A stretch of 64,000 nt of DNA from assembly GCA_950097015.1 (NCBI GenBank), contig CATNEN010000005.1, forward strand, positions 1,054,001 to 1,118,000, read 5' to 3'. How positions within the stretch are numbered: position 1 is the stretch's first letter; each line of letters starts with the position of its first letter. The notes beneath the pieces were generated by a model that saw nothing but the letters and a program-made list of their open reading frames with translations, searched no databases and was not told the DNA's origin. Positions 34,808-54,400 of the stretch are shown one piece after another. The stretch is from Macrostomum hystrix (taxonomy: Eukaryota > Platyhelminthes > Macrostomidae). The translations under genes and the position numbers were made by a program.

Positions 34808-36095
34808 CTCAATGTTATATCTATCTGTGTATATATGCGTGTTATTATTTATTTCCGTGTTTTTAAACACATTTTGTGTCCATCCAATCCGACTGCAGCC
34901 AAAGTGTTATATGTATAACTATTATTGTTTCATAATAATTAATTCCGTATTTTATAACTCGCTGACTTTTCCGTACATTTTTCTACAATACTAGCTAGTA
35001 ATGGTATTAATTAATATTACTAATATTCTAAGACTGATTCTATTGCTTAATGAACCAATGGTCTTTGCCATTGCCATTGCTTTTGTTTGGCTTAGTCGCT
35101 TAGTCAACAATAAACTTGGCAGTTTTTTAAGCAATTTTTCTTTTAATTACACATTATAATTAATTAATCGCATTATTGTTGTCAAAGTTTCTGTCTCGCT
35201 GTAACAAATGTGTAGAACAAATAACTAAAACTTTTTTATTCGTGGTTTAAAATAAAAATAAGTATAATTTATTATACTTTTGGCCATAGACAGCAGCTGT
35301 TTATTATAGCTGTCTGGCAGCTTCTTGATTTCTACGGTTTAACTAAAACAACAAAAACTTACATTTCCAAATTTCATTCGTGGAACTCGTGGAAGTCTAT
35401 GGTCAAGAGTCCGACACTCCTATCTATCTAGCTCGTACTTTATAAGTTGGTAGAAGTTGCAAAGAAAAATGAACAGAACATAGGGATTTATAAATCGATT
35501 TATTCGTCTGTCTAAAACTTCCCAGACTTTAGTCAGTCACCCCATTTGAAATATTCGTTGCCATGCACCTAGTTACTTGACCAACTAGCTTATAGAATCA
35601 GTATTTTCTTATTTCTTCCCCTTTCAAACTAGCGAAATCACGTGCTCCATATTTTTTACTAATAGTGGAGATCTAATTCAGCTATACGAGTGTATTACGG
35701 TCCTATTCTTAACAATATGTTGCCCAAAGTTAAAATCTAGCGCGCACAATTCTTGTTCTCCAGCTAATATAGGCATGTTGCCAACTACTCGCTTATCAAC
35801 CAATCAGAAGCCAGTGGAGTACAGTTCTGAAAATCCACTCCCTACCCTTTAATATATGCTTCATAGAGTTTTTACAAATCCATTTTTATTCTAAGGGTTT
35901 GAGCTTAATAGAAGTTGAACTTGACTAGTATAATCCAATATGAAATTGTGACACTTTTCGGCACTTACGAAAATTACCAAATTCAATGGTGAGAAATGCC
36001 ATTTATTACTAATCAAAGATTCGAAACGGCAGTCTACGCGCGAGCCGCTTTTAGGTAAGACTCGAAAGGATTCTCATTTTGAGGGGCTAATATTT
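34808..36095. other. Intergenic AT-rich sequence
   Basis: Possible SFMBT poly(A) signal at 35109-35114. A small perfect hairpin at about 35261-35280 (aagtataa/ttatactt). No coding exon recognised. Confidence 0.5.
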
Positions 36096-37660
36096 GGCTG
36101 TGTCTAATCTCTGTATCTAATCTCAGATGTCTAATCTCAGATGTCTAATCTCTGTATCTAATCTCAGATGTCTAATCTCTATATCTAATCTCAGATGTCT
36201 AATCTCTATATCTGATCTCAGATGTCTAATCTCTGTATCTAATCTCAGATGTCTAATCTCTATATCTAATCTCAGATGTCTTATCTCTGTATCTAATCTC
36301 AGATGTCTAATCTCTGTATCTAATCTCAGATGTCTAATCTCTATATCTAATCTCTGTATCTAATCTCAGATGTCTAATCTCAGATGTCTAGTCTCATGTC
36401 TAAACTCTGATGTCTAATCTCAGATGTCTCAGGTGTTTAAACTCTATCTAATCTCAGATGTGTAATCTCAGATGTCTAATCTCTATATCTAATCTCAGAT
36501 GTCTAATCTCTATATCTAATCTCAGATGTCTTATCTCTGTATCTAATCTCAGATGTCTAATCTCTGTATCTAATCTCAGATGTCTAAACTCCGTATCTAA
36601 TCTCAGATGTCTAATCTCTGTATCTGATCTCAGATGTCTAATCTCTATATCTAATCTCAGATGTCTAATCTCTATATCTGATCTCAGATGTCTAATCTCT
36701 GTATCTAATCTCAGATGTCTAATCTCTATATCTAATCTCAGATGTCTTATCTCTGTATCTAATCTCAGATGTCTAATCTCAGATGTCTAATCTCTATATC
36801 TAATCTCTGTATCTAATCTCAGATGTCTAAACTCCGTATTTAATCTCAGATGTCTAATCTCTGTATCTAATCTCAGATGTCTAATCTCTGTATCTAATCT
36901 CAGATGTCTAATCTCTGTATCTGATCTCAGATGTCTAATCTCTATATCTAATCTCAGATGTCTAATCTCTGTATCTGATCTCAGATGTCTAATCTCTATA
37001 TCTAATCTCAGATGTCTAATCTCTGTGTCTGATCTCAGATGTCTAATCTCTGTATCTGATCTCAGATGTCTAATCTCTATATCTAATCTCAGATGTCTAA
37101 TCTCTGTATCTAATCTCAGATGTCTAATCTCTATATCTAATCTCTGTATCTAATCTCAGATGTCTAAACTCCGTATTTAATCTCAGATGTCTAAACTCCG
37201 TATCTAATCTCAGATGTCTAATCTCTGTATCTATTCTCAGATGTCTAAACTCCGTATCTAATCTCAGATGTCTAATCTCTATATCTAATCCCAGATGTCA
37301 ATCTCTGTATCTGATCTCAGATGTCTAATCTCTATATCTAATCTCAGATGTCTAATCTCTGTATCTAATCTCAGATGTCTAATCTCTATATCTAATCTCA
37401 GATGTCTAATCTCTATATCTAATCTCAGATGTCTAAACTCCGTATTTAATCTCAGATGTCTAATCTCTGTATCTAATCTCAGATGTCTAAACTCCGTATC
37501 TAATCTCAGATGTCTAATCTCTGTATCTATTCTCAGATGTCTAAACTCCGTATCTAATCTCAGATGTCTAATCTCAGATGTCTAATCTCTATATCTAATC
37601 TCAGATGTCTAATCTCTGTATCTATTCTCAGATGTCTAATCTTTGGATCTTAACTAGTGT
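36096..37660. repeat. Minisatellite, 27-bp unit made of 14+13 bp halves
   Basis: Alternates tctaatctcagatg with tctaatctctgta or tctaatctctata, with aactccgta and gatctcagatg variants. About 58 units. It lies in intergenic DNA before the voltage-sensor gene. Confidence 0.93.
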
Positions 37661-38536
37661 GTCTATTATCAGGTGTCTGATTTCTCTATCTCAGTAGCCT
37701 AATCAGGTGTGTCTATAAAATCTCAGTTAAAATAACAGCGTCTGTATCTCAGGTTTCTAACCTGAATTCTCGAATAACAGGTAATCTCATCTCAGTGTCT
37801 ATTTTCTGTATCTATTCTCACCTATTTAGTTACACTGTCTAATATCAGTCAAAAATATGAATGTTAATATTTGTATGTATATAACCTTAATTAGCGACTA
37901 CAAAAAATGTCAATATCTAATCTTGGATGTCTAAAATCTCAGTACCTTGTAATGGGGCGTTAATCAGTTTAATCGATAAATTCGTGAGATTGTAACCACA
38001 GCCTACTTATGTTGCTACACCTGAGGCAGATATCCTCTGAGTATCTGGATTTCCATAAATTTCTAGCCACGGCTAATCCTAAATGCAGTTTTTTTCGAGA
38101 GAGCAATTCTTGATCCTCCCTCGGGGTGGGATCAGTGTAGGGATAAAAATCCTTATAAACGAACTATGGAATTAAGGCTTATATAAACTATTTAGAATGT
38201 TAAAAGATAGTTTTCTTCTAGTCACCGATAATTATAAGCTTGGCTACGTATAGCAGCTCGGAGAGGAATGACTGAGTACGAAATAAGTACTGAGTTGATA
38301 AGAACGTTAAAATGACTCCCAAAAGCGACTAAAGATAAGAAGAATTCTAGATTCATATGCGACTCGCCCTAAAGATAAGAGTTTATTTCTCACTGTAAAA
38401 CTGAGTATTATATTAAGTTTGACAATTTTTTACATATAATTGAATTGTCATACTATGATTTTAGAATAATTTCTAAAATATTATTACTTTTTTACTAAAC
38501 ATCAATGTCACCTTAGTAGGATTCGTTATTGGGTGG
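37661..38536. other. Intergenic sequence, degenerate repeat edge then unique
   Basis: The array decays by about 37930 and unique AT-rich sequence follows. No gene seen. Confidence 0.45.
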
Positions 38537-38705
38537 CTATTTTTAGCATAATTTCAAGGCTGTCTGGCACGTGACCGCGTGATATAGTAGGGTTCTGTCT
38601 ATTCAGCCTGCTGCTATTTTTAGCATAATTTCAAGGCTGTCTGGCACGTGACCGCGTGATATAGTAGGGTTCTGTCTAATTCAGCCTGCTGCTATTTTTA
38701 GCACT
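38537..38705. repeat. Tandem duplication, about 79-bp unit, two copies and a fragment
   Basis: The block beginning gctatttttagcataatttc and ending ttcagcctgct occurs twice (from 38537 and about 38612), and its start recurs near 38691. Inside is ggcacgtgaccgcgtga. Confidence 0.85.
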
Positions 38706-39743
38706 CTGAGGTCACTTGGCGCGTGATCGATAAATCGAAAAATCGAAAATAATTGTCAAGTTTTTCATTGGCTGGACTTTCTCTGTGGACAGCCGCTCCG
38801 ACGGTCACAGAATTCGTACGTGCCGAAATAGATCAAATCGCGCGCATACTTCAAAAGTTCCAAGTCTTTCGAAACAAGAAAAAACTAAATTTTTATCCAA
38901 ATTTCAGCCAGGAACGATCCTCAATTACTTCACATTTCGTTTGTAGATTGCTAAATTTGCTTAAAGATATCCTATAGTTATCTAGGCTGTAGTCGCAGAT
39001 TCCAAATTTGGCCTATGAAAAGTACGTCAAAATCTAGTTGCTATAGCGCACGCTTGTCTTTTACTGTATTCTAGCTACTCGAGTTGTTTAAACAATGCCA
39101 AATAAACCTGGAGCATATAGAATGTGAGTCGCACACTAGAGTAAAATAAATTTGTTATAAAGTGGCATTCTCTCTCCTTCTGCACTGTGCATATCTGCTT
39201 CAAGTCCAAGCAATTAATGTACAACTACCCGCCTTTGGCGTGGTTGGCTGAAGACCAGGGCGACTGTACTCCTACCTCTTCCCCCTGCTCTGAAATAATT
39301 TTTCTCTAGTCTACAATTTAACTATTCACCCAACGGCCATACCTTTACTGTTCGCGGCTTATTTCATACAGTCATTAGCAGAAATAGCAATTCACCTATT
39401 CTGTCTTCTATTCTATAAATTTCCACCTTGTATGTATTTATGCGCCGTTGTTCGAACTGCTAATATTGCTTAGAAGAAGAGAAATTATCTAAAAAAACGT
39501 TAAAGCCAACCCGCATAAATCAGTGTTTCGCATAGAGTTAACTTTGATTTCGATATTGCTAGGCATAGTGCTAGGCTAGGTTTTATTCATTAATAGTAAT
39601 TATAAAGTCTACTTTGCGGTCTCTGCTGTTGCTGCTGCTGCTGCTGTTACTATACTTTACCGTCAATGCTTTGTTATAGACTTTAGTATGTAAAAAGGTA
39701 TCCCATTGCTGCTCTTCAATTGTGATTGAAACTGTAGACCAAA
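38706..39743. other. Intergenic or upstream region of the voltage-sensor gene
   Basis: No exon recognised. A CAG/CTG-rich triplet run (ctgttgctgctgctgctgct, about 39624-39645) lies about 100 bp before the start codon. Confidence 0.45.
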
Positions 39744-44951
<5,208 letters not shown>

Positions 44952-45470
44952 AACTTGTTTTATATTTTTCTTAATTAAAAAGAAATATATATTTTCAAAT
45001 AAACAATGACTTTGTACGCTCACCAGCCTACTAACCAGCAAGTGTAGTTAGTAGCATTTTAGACATTTTTCTGCGGAAATAGTTTGAAGCGCGTAGTAAA
45101 TAGGAGACCGATTAATTCTGTCTTGTTAAATTATGCTAGATATTGTACTCGTATTTCCTGATTTACGAAAGCGGACGTAATATGCTGCACCTCTTTCAAC
45201 AATTGCTCACCTCACAATCTTCTGATTTTCGTTCAGTATTTATTGTTAAATAACTCATACATGCGCCTCATGCTCTTGCGCACTACTGATGTTTCCTAAG
45301 AAGTAGTATTTAAGTGTATTAGTTTGCTTCGATTTTTTTAAAAATAAAATTGAGGTAATCAAACTAACTTGTAATTGATTCAATTCAGCTGACGATTAAA
45401 AAACGAATTACCATAGACAAAACTCAGGAATTGCTATGGAAAAAAGTGTTAACTGATCAACCAAAAGTGA
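44952..45470. other. Intergenic region between the voltage-sensor gene and pyruvate carboxylase
   Basis: Holds the voltage-sensor poly(A) signal (44998-45003) and about 450 bp of AT-rich upstream sequence for pyruvate carboxylase. No clear TATA/CCAAT pair was seen. Confidence 0.5.
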
Positions 45471-48400
45471 ATGTCTTTCAAAACTAGCAGATTCAGATAT
45501 CTTACTATAGTTAGGATTAACAATCAACCAATAAATATGAAGCCATTCCCAGTAGCCAGCACTAGCAACAGCGATCCAGCACCCGGTGGGCGCCGATTTA
45601 AAAAGGTTCTCGTAGCCAACAGAGGCGAAATCGCCATGAGAATCTACCGGGCCCTGGCCGAAATGGAAATCAAATCCGTCGGAGTCTACAGCCAAGCCGA
45701 CACAATGCACATGCACAGAACAATGGCCGATGAGTCCTATCTCATTGGTGATGGTCTGCAGCCTGTTCAGGCCTATTTGAGTATACAGGACATTATAAAG
45801 GTGGCCAAGGATACAATGGCTGACGCTGTGCATCCTGGCTATGGATTTCTGTCTGAGTGCGCTGAGTTTGCTCAGGTGATTGCACCTTCTAGGCATTCAT
45901 TATGCGTAGATTTAATTATCTTCTGCTTAAGTTAGCTTTCTGTGCACCTGCTTCTGAAGGCTGCGTTCAATTTGTGTCCTTTAGCAAGAAACTTTACTCT
46001 GCATTGCTTCAGTTCGCCCAGCTGTTAAATTGGTACCAGCATCAGCTGGGTAATTGAGGGTGGGTGTGGCGTCCCCCCAGTCCACGGACTGAACAGTCGT
46101 ACGCAGACTTCAGATGCGCCGCGCAATAGCTGCACCTGGGCAATCGGGGCAGGTGTAATCAATTATTATTATTATTATTATGTACATTAAGCAATACATT
46201 ATTCATGTACATTTACTGATGCGAGTGGACCTCGGTGCGAGAGGCGAACCCTCTGCCACTGACCCTCCTTGGAAGGTACCAAAGAACTTGGTCTAGCAAA
46301 ATTAGAAAAATGTTACTATTCATTAACACTTCAGGTTTGCCAATCAGCTGGCATCGCATTCATCGGTCCAAAGCCGGAGACTGTCCGTCTGCTCGGCGAC
46401 AAGGTGCTGGCCAGAGAAGCTGCCATCAAAGCCGGAGTCCCCATTGTGCCCGGCTCGCCAGGCGCTGTGGTCGACGCTTCGGCCGCAGCCGAGTTCTGCA
46501 GGAAGCACGGCCTGCCGGTGATTTTGAAGGCGGCCGCCGGCGGCGGCGGTCGAGGAATGCGAGTTGTTCGCCGACTAGAAGACGTTGCTGAAGCGTTCGA
46601 AAGAGCCTCGTCGGAAGCGACTGCGGCGTTTGGCAACGGATCGATGTTCGTTGAGAGATACGTCGAATCGGCTCGGCATATTGAGGTTTCACAATAAAAT
46701 TTATTTTATATTAAAACATGTCCAACGAAATTTTTAAGCTCAGTGACACGTAAGGTTGGTGTATATTTAATGTGCAGTGAAAGTTAGGCTGATGTACATT
46801 CAATGTACAGTGAAAGTTAGGCTGATGTACATTCAATGTACAGTGAACGTTAGGCTGATGTACATTCAATGTACAGTGAAAGTTAGGCTGATGTACATTC
46901 AATGTACAGTGAAAGTTAGGCTGATGTACATTCAATGTACAGTGAAAGTTAGGCTGATGTACATTCAATGTACAGTGAAAGTTAGGCTGATGTACATTTA
47001 GTGTACAGTGAAAGTTAGACTGATGTACATTCAATGTACAGTGAAAGTTAGGCTGATGTACATTCAATGTGCAGTGAAAGTTAGGCTGATGTACATTCAT
47101 TGTACAGTGAAAGTTAGGCTGATGTACATTCAATGTACAGTGAAAGTTAGGCTGGTGTACATTCAATGTACAGTGAAAGTTAGGCTGATGTACATTCAAT
47201 GTGCAGTGAAAGTTAGGCTGATGTACATTCAATGTACAGTGAAAGTTAGGCTGATGTACATTCAATGTACAGTGAAAGTTAGGCTGAAGACCCTGCCGGT
47301 GACAAGGACAACTAACATTGCTCGGTATGAACGTCTATTGCGAATCTTTATTAGTTCAATAATATGGAAATTAGCGGATTATAATTCTAAATTCTAAACG
47401 TTGTGAGCAGAGAAATTATGCCATTATTGGTGGTTTTCGCCACCAGACACCCCGATGAGAATTGTTGAATATCTCGACGATGGCAATGTTTTGTGATACC
47501 CCCTTTAGTTTTTCTACTCTTAATGTACATTTTCAGATTAACTATGATAGGTCAGCTTATGTACATTAAAGTACACTAGAAATTAAACTGACGTAACTCA
47601 ACGTACTTTTATTAAATAAAAAGGTGCAAATATTGGCGGACAAGTCCGGCTCAGTTATTCACCTATTTGAGCGCGACTGCTCAGTGCAGCGCCGACACCA
47701 GAAGGTGATAGAACTCGCGCCTGCCTACAAGCTTCGCCCGGAAGCCCGGGAGGCCATACTGGCTGACGCAATTAAGCTAGCTAGCTTTGTGGGCTATGAG
47801 AACGCCGGTACGGTTGAGTTCCTATTCGAGGAATCGACTGGGAAACACTATTTCATGGAGGTCAATCCTAGGGTGCAAGTTGAGCACACCGTTACTGAGG
47901 AAGTCACCGGTGTGGACATTGTGCGGACTCAGGTATGACTTGCAATTTCAGTCTGACCAATATTTTGACTCTCCTGACCCACCTCGACCCATTTCAAGAC
48001 GATTCTGACCCACCTCGACCCATTTCAAGACGATTCTGACCCACCTCGACCCATTTCAAGACGATTCTGACTGACCTAGACCCATTTCTAGACGATTCTG
48101 ACTGACCTAGACCCATTTCTAGACGATTCTGACTGACCTAGACCCATTTCTAGACGATTCGGACCCACCTCGACCTATTTCAAAACGCTTCTGACCTACC
48201 TCGACCCATTTCAAGACGATTCTGACCCACCTCGACCCATTTCAAGACGATTCTGACCCACCTCGACCCATTTCAAGACGATTCTGACCCACCTCGACCC
48301 ATTTCAAGACGATTCTGACCCACCTCGACCCATTTCAAGACGATTCTGACCCACCTCGACCCATTTCAAGACGATTCTGACCCACCTCGACCCATTTCTA

Positions 48401-51400
48401 GACGATTCTGACTGACCTAGACCCATTTCTAGACGATTCTGACTGACCTAGACCCATTTCTAGACGATTCTGAGCCACCTTGACCCATTTCTAGACGATT
48501 CGGACCCACCTTGACCCATTTCTAGACGATTCTGACCCACCTCGACCCATTTCTAGACTATTCTGACCCACCTTGACCCACATCTCGACTATTCTCAACT
48601 ACTTCGACCCATTTCTCGAATCTGCTGACCCACCTCGACCCAGCACCCAACCCTCCTGACCCACCCGGCCCGCAGATTCGCATAGCCGAAGGTCACACCC
48701 TGTCTAGCATGGGCCTCGTCCAATCGGCGATCAGTTGCAACGGCTGCGCCATGCAGTGCCGGGTCACCACGGAGAATCCCGAGAGAGATTTCCGTCCAGA
48801 CTCGGGCCGCATCGAGTACTTCAGACCCGGCCTGGGACCAGGTATCAGGCTGGATTCGGCGAGCGCTTTCGCTGGTGCAATCATCTCGCCGTATTATGAC
48901 AGCCTGCTGTGCAAGGTCAGCCAGTATATTAGCTATTGAATGATTACTGAACATGTTAGACAACTTGTTAGACAGTGAACAAAGACACCTGTTGGATAAA
49001 GAGCAACGACACTTTTTAGATAGGGAACAATGACACATGCTAGACAGTGAACAAAGATCACAAAGAAAAAGAACAAACAACTGTTGATAGTTCACAAAGA
49101 CACCTGTTAGAAACTAAATAATGACACGCCTGTAAAACAGGCAAAAACAGCAAATACACATGCTAGACAGTGAAGAAAGACATCTGTGAGACAATGAACA
49201 AAGACACATGTTAGACAGTGAACAAAGACATCTGTGAGACAGTGAACGAAGACACATGTTAGACAGTGAACAAAGACACCTGTTGGATAATGAGCAATGA
49301 CACTTTTTAGACAGGGAACAAAGACACATGTTAGACAGTGAATAAAGATCACTGTTAGACTGTGAATGTAGGCACCTGTTGATAGTTCACAAAGACACCT
49401 GTTAGAAACTAAATAATGACACGCCTGTAAAACAGCGAGCAAATACACATGCTAGACAGTGAACAAAGACACATGTTAGACTGTAAACAAAGGCACATGT
49501 TAGACGGTAAACAAAGACACATGTTAGACAGTGAACAAAGACATCTGTGAGACAGTGAACAAAGACATCTGTTAGACAGTGAACAAAGACACATGTTAGG
49601 CGTGAACAAAGACACATGTTAGACAGTGAACAAAGACACCAGTGGGCACGAATCACACCGCTGCAGGTGATAGCCCACGCCAGCACATTCGAGGACAGTG
49701 TGGCCAAGATGCGGCGAGCTCTGACGGAGTTTCGCGTTATCGGCGTGGACACGAACATCGCCTTCCTATTGAACCTCCTGGCTTGCGAGGAATTCCGCAC
49801 TGTCGCGGTGGACACAGGATTTATGGAACGAAATCCCCAGCTGATGAAACAGAAGCCACCGAGGGAGCGGGTGCAGAAGCTGCTTCGGTTTCTGGGTTTG
49901 AATCGTTCACTGCTCTGATGGCCTGTTATCTACAGATTTTGAGCCAGGAGACTTAATGAGAATCAAGGAGAGTCAGGGAGAGTCAAGGAGAGTCAGGGAG
50001 AGTCAGGGAGAGTTAGGGAGAGTCAGGGAGAGTCAGGGAGAGTCAGGGAGAGTCAGGGAGAGTCAGGGAGAGTCAGGGAGAGTCTAGGAGAGTCAGGGAG
50101 AGTTAGGGAGAGTCAGAGAGAGTCAGAGAGAGTCAGGGAGAGTCAGGGAGAGTCAGGGAGAGTCAGGGAGAGTCAGGGAGAGTCAGGGAGAGTCAGGGAG
50201 AGTCAGGGAGAGTCAGGGAGAGTCAGAGAGAGTCAGGGAGAGTCAGGGAGAGTCAGGGAGAGTCAGGGAGAGTCTAGGAGAGTTAGGGAGAGTCAGGGGG
50301 AGTCAGGGAGAGTCAGGGAGAGTCAAGGAGAGTCAGGGAGAGTCAGGGAGAGTCAGGGAGAGTCAAGGAGAGTCAGGGAGAGTCAGGGAGAGTCAGGGAG
50401 AGTCTAGGAGAGTCAAAGGCAGTCATGAAGAGTCAAGGAGAGTCAAGGAGAGTCAAGGAGAGTCAGGGAGAGTCAAATAGCCAGAGAGAGTCAGGGTACA
50501 AACTAATCGTTAGTAGACTCAAGCCACCCTTGTCTCACCCCTCCCTTCCGTTTGTTAGCCGAGACGCTGGTCAATGGTCCGCAGACACCTGTTCCAAATC
50601 GAGACATGCGGATTCCTGAAGTCTCCCCGGAGCCGCCCGCGATAGACTACTGTGAGTAGGATTGTTAAGTTTTTGTATTTTTTTAAAGTAAAACTTATAA
50701 AATTATCAATTTCTGCAGCCGCTGTGCCGCCACACGGCTGGCGAAAGATTCTAAAGGAGGAAGGCGCCGATGCGTTTGCCAAGGCCATTCTGAACAATCC
50801 CAGTGTACTGCTGACCGATACTACAATGCGGGACGCGCATCAGTCATTGTTAGCTACTAGGGTTCGAACCTACGACCTAGTGAAGATTGCGCCATTTGTT
50901 TCCAGACGGCTGATGAGCCTACTATCGCTTGAGTGCTGGGGTGGCGCCACATTCGATGTGTCACTGCGCTTTCTGCGCGAGTGTCCTTGGCAGAGGCTGC
51001 GAGAGCTGCGGGAACTCATACCGAATATTCCCTTCCAGATGCTGCTCAGAGGTGCTAATGCGGTTGGCTACACAAACTATGCCGACAATGTGGTGAGTGA
51101 CCGGTTGATTGACGAGATATGGGATACGGGACAGAGGACTGGGAGAGACGGAGAGATAGAGACCGTCCCCAAAGTGCTGGGCACTGACAGGTAAATATTG
51201 TTAATATTCTTCGTCAGGGAAGAAGGTGAGAGCAAGGGAGAGAGTGGGAGAGGAAAGGGAGAGGGTGAGGGAGAGCGAGGGAAAGAGAGGAGAGAGAGGA
51301 GAGAGGGGAGAGAGGAGAGATAGGAGAGAGAGGAGAGAGAGGACAGAGGGGAGTGAGGAGAGAGGAGAGAGAGGAGAGAGAGGAGAGAGGGGAGAGAGGA

Positions 51401-54400
51401 GAGAGAGGAGAGAGAGGACAGAGGGGAGAGAGGAGAGAGGAGAGAGAGGAGAGAGAGGAGAGAGAGGACAGAGGGGAGAGAGGAGAGAGGAGAGGAGAGA
51501 GAGGAGAGAGAGGAGAGAGAGGAGAGAGAGGACAGAGGGGAGAGAGGAGAGAGAGGAGAGAGAGGAGAGAGAGGACAGAGGGGAGAGAGGAGAGAGAGGA
51601 GAGAGAGGAGAGAGAGGACAGAGGGGAGAGAGGGGAGAGAGGAGAGAGGAGAGAGAGGAGAGAGAGGAGAGAGAGGAGAGAGGAGAGAGAGGAGAGAGAG
51701 GAGAGAGAGGACAGAGGGGAGAGAGGGGAGAGAGGAGAGAGGAGAGAGAGGAGAGAGAGGAGAGAGAGGAGAGAGGGGAGAGAGGAGAGAGAGGCCTTGG
51801 CTAGCCTGGCGCTCTAGCCATTAGGCTATAGGCGCTTGTTCAAATCCAGCTTTCAATCTCAACATATCGTAATCGATTCGGTAGCGCCCCGCAACTCAAT
51901 CCATACTCACTCAACTCCGTGGAACTGACTCGGTCGTACGAGACGCCGGTGCTGGCCTGATAGAGAGGAAAGAGAGGAGAGAGGGCAGAGAGGGGAGAGA
52001 GGGGAGAGAGGGGAGAGAGGGGATAGAGGAGAAAGAGGAGAGAGAGGAGAGAGAGGAGAAAGAGGAGAGAGAGGAGAGAGGGGAGAGAGGGGAGAGAGGG
52101 GAGGGAGAGGAGAGAGAGGAGAGAGAGGAGCGTATAGAGAAACATTTCCATTATTTAATTATTAATATAAAAAACTATAGGTGTACAAATTTTGCGAGGA
52201 GGCGGTGAAGGCGGGCATGGACATATTTCGAGTTTTCGACTGTCTCAATTACGTGCCCAACTTGCTAGTTGGCATGGACGCTGTTCGCAAGGCTGGTGGA
52301 GTGGTCGAAGCAGCTATATGCTACACTGGCGATGTGCTCACCTCGACCAAGTACACAACGGCATATTATTTGGACACAGCTGAGCAGCTGGTCAAGTGAG
52401 GCCGCCGTTTATGACATGTTTTTATCCCATTTCTTAGAATCGCATTTCAATTCTGGGATATCTATATTCGGTTCCTGGAAACCTATTCTCATTTCCAGGA
52501 AACTGTTTCCATTTTTAAGGCTTTTTTATTTCTTGGATTCCTTTTATATAAACTTGTTCCGATTTCTAGAATACATGCTTAATTTTTGAAGAACTAATTC
52601 TTTTTTAGGAATTTCTAAGAAAACTGCACTATAGTCCAGGAAACTAGCCACAAGACACTATTGTCTGCATGCCCTTCTCAAGGATACTTGTTCGGTTATC
52701 TGGAACAGCCATTCCAATTTCTATGAAACTAGTTGCCATTACTAGGCAAGCGAGAGACAATTTCCAGGAAACTAATTTTACATTTCCATGCACAATGGTG
52801 GCGATTTCCACGAAACTAGTTATAATTTCTTCGAAACTAGTTCTCATTTCAAGAAACTGGGTATCGTTTCACATAGTTACATTTTCCAGGAAACAGTTGT
52901 CTTTTATCCTAAAACAAACTGTTCAGATTATTTAAATGATACTGTTTAAAGTCCGTATACGAGTATCAAAATTATCTTGAAATTGCTTCAGTATCCTACG
53001 TCACCAACAATAAAAACAGTAGAAAAAATGTAATCTCCTCAACGCAGAGCCGGCGCTCACATCCTGGCCATCAAGGACATGGCGGGCCTACTCAAACCGC
53101 ACAGTGCTCACCATCTAGTCTCGGCTTTGAAGCAGAGATTTCCCAATCATCCGCTGCACATTCACACTCACGACACGGCCGGAGCTGGGGTCGCCACCCT
53201 GTTGGCCTGCGCCGATGCCGGAGCCGACATTCTGGATGTGGCAGTCGATGCGATGAGCGGCATCACATCTCAACCGTCCATGGGAGCAATTATTGGCTGC
53301 CTGACCAAGTCTATCGATCTCCAACCGGAAGATGTGGCCCAATACAATTCCTACTGGGAGATAACTAGGCGACTGTACGTCAACTTTGAATGCACCAACA
53401 CAATGCGCAGCGGTAACGCTGACGTCTACGAGAACGAAATACCCGGCGGGCAGTACACAAATTTGCACTTCCAATCAATCAGTTTGGGACTAGCCGATCA
53501 GTTCGCCTTGGTCAAAAAGAAATTCGCCGAGGCTAACGAACTGCTGGGCGACCTGATTAAGGTTGGAAATAATTGTTCATCAAGGATCCCTGTTCATTGA
53601 TCAAGGATGCCTGTTCATTGATCAATCATACCTGTTCATTGATCAAGGATGCCTGTTCATTGATCAAGGATGCCTGTTGATTGATCAAGGATGCCTGTTG
53701 ATTGATCAATCATACCTGTTCATAGATTAATGATTTCTGTTCATAGATCAGGAATACCTGTTCATAGATCAAGGATACCTGTTCATAGATCAGGAATACC
53801 TGTTCATAGATTAAGGATACCTGTTCATAGATCAAGGATACCTGTTCATTGATAAAAGCTACTTGTCCGCTTGGATCTCTTAGATCTATTGTGCCTTTTT
53901 GTTGATCGAGGACACATCTTTGTAAATTATTTTAATTAGAAGTAATTTGTAGACAACTTATATTGCAGTAAATGACACTTTTTTCTTTCACCCTGACTGT
54001 GTTGTCAAGGTAACGCCAAGCTCCAAGGTGGTGGGAGATATGGCGCAGTTTATGGTTCAGAATCGCCTATCGAAGCAGGATGTACTAGATCGCGCCTCCG
54101 AGCTGTCCTTTCCCAGCTCGGTGGTGCAATTCTTTGACGGCTGCATCGGTCAACCGCCTGGTGGGTTCCCGGCCCAGCTGGCCTCCGCTGTGCTGCACGG
54201 CAGGAAGCCAAAGTGAGATTTTACGTTTTCCTTACGAGTAATATAGGGGTCTATGACATTTTACTGCCAGCTATATGATCCTGGCACCAATACCCTAACC
54301 CTAACCCTAACCCTAACCCTAACCTTAAACCAGTCTTTAAAAAGTGGCTGGAAGTAAAAAAGTCGCCGGTAGTCAAATTGCTGGCAGTAAAATGTCGTGC

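Noticed and set aside
38753-38977. Small 74-codon frame
   Set aside because: No similarity, no ATG start, no splice partners.
45537-45539. Second ATG of pyruvate carboxylase as start
   Set aside because: The ATG at 45471 is in frame and adds a basic leader suited to mitochondrial import, so it is preferred. The second remains possible for a cytosolic form.
46711-47397. Histidine-rich repeat proteins on both strands
   Set aside because: By-product of a 33-bp intronic satellite in pyruvate carboxylase.
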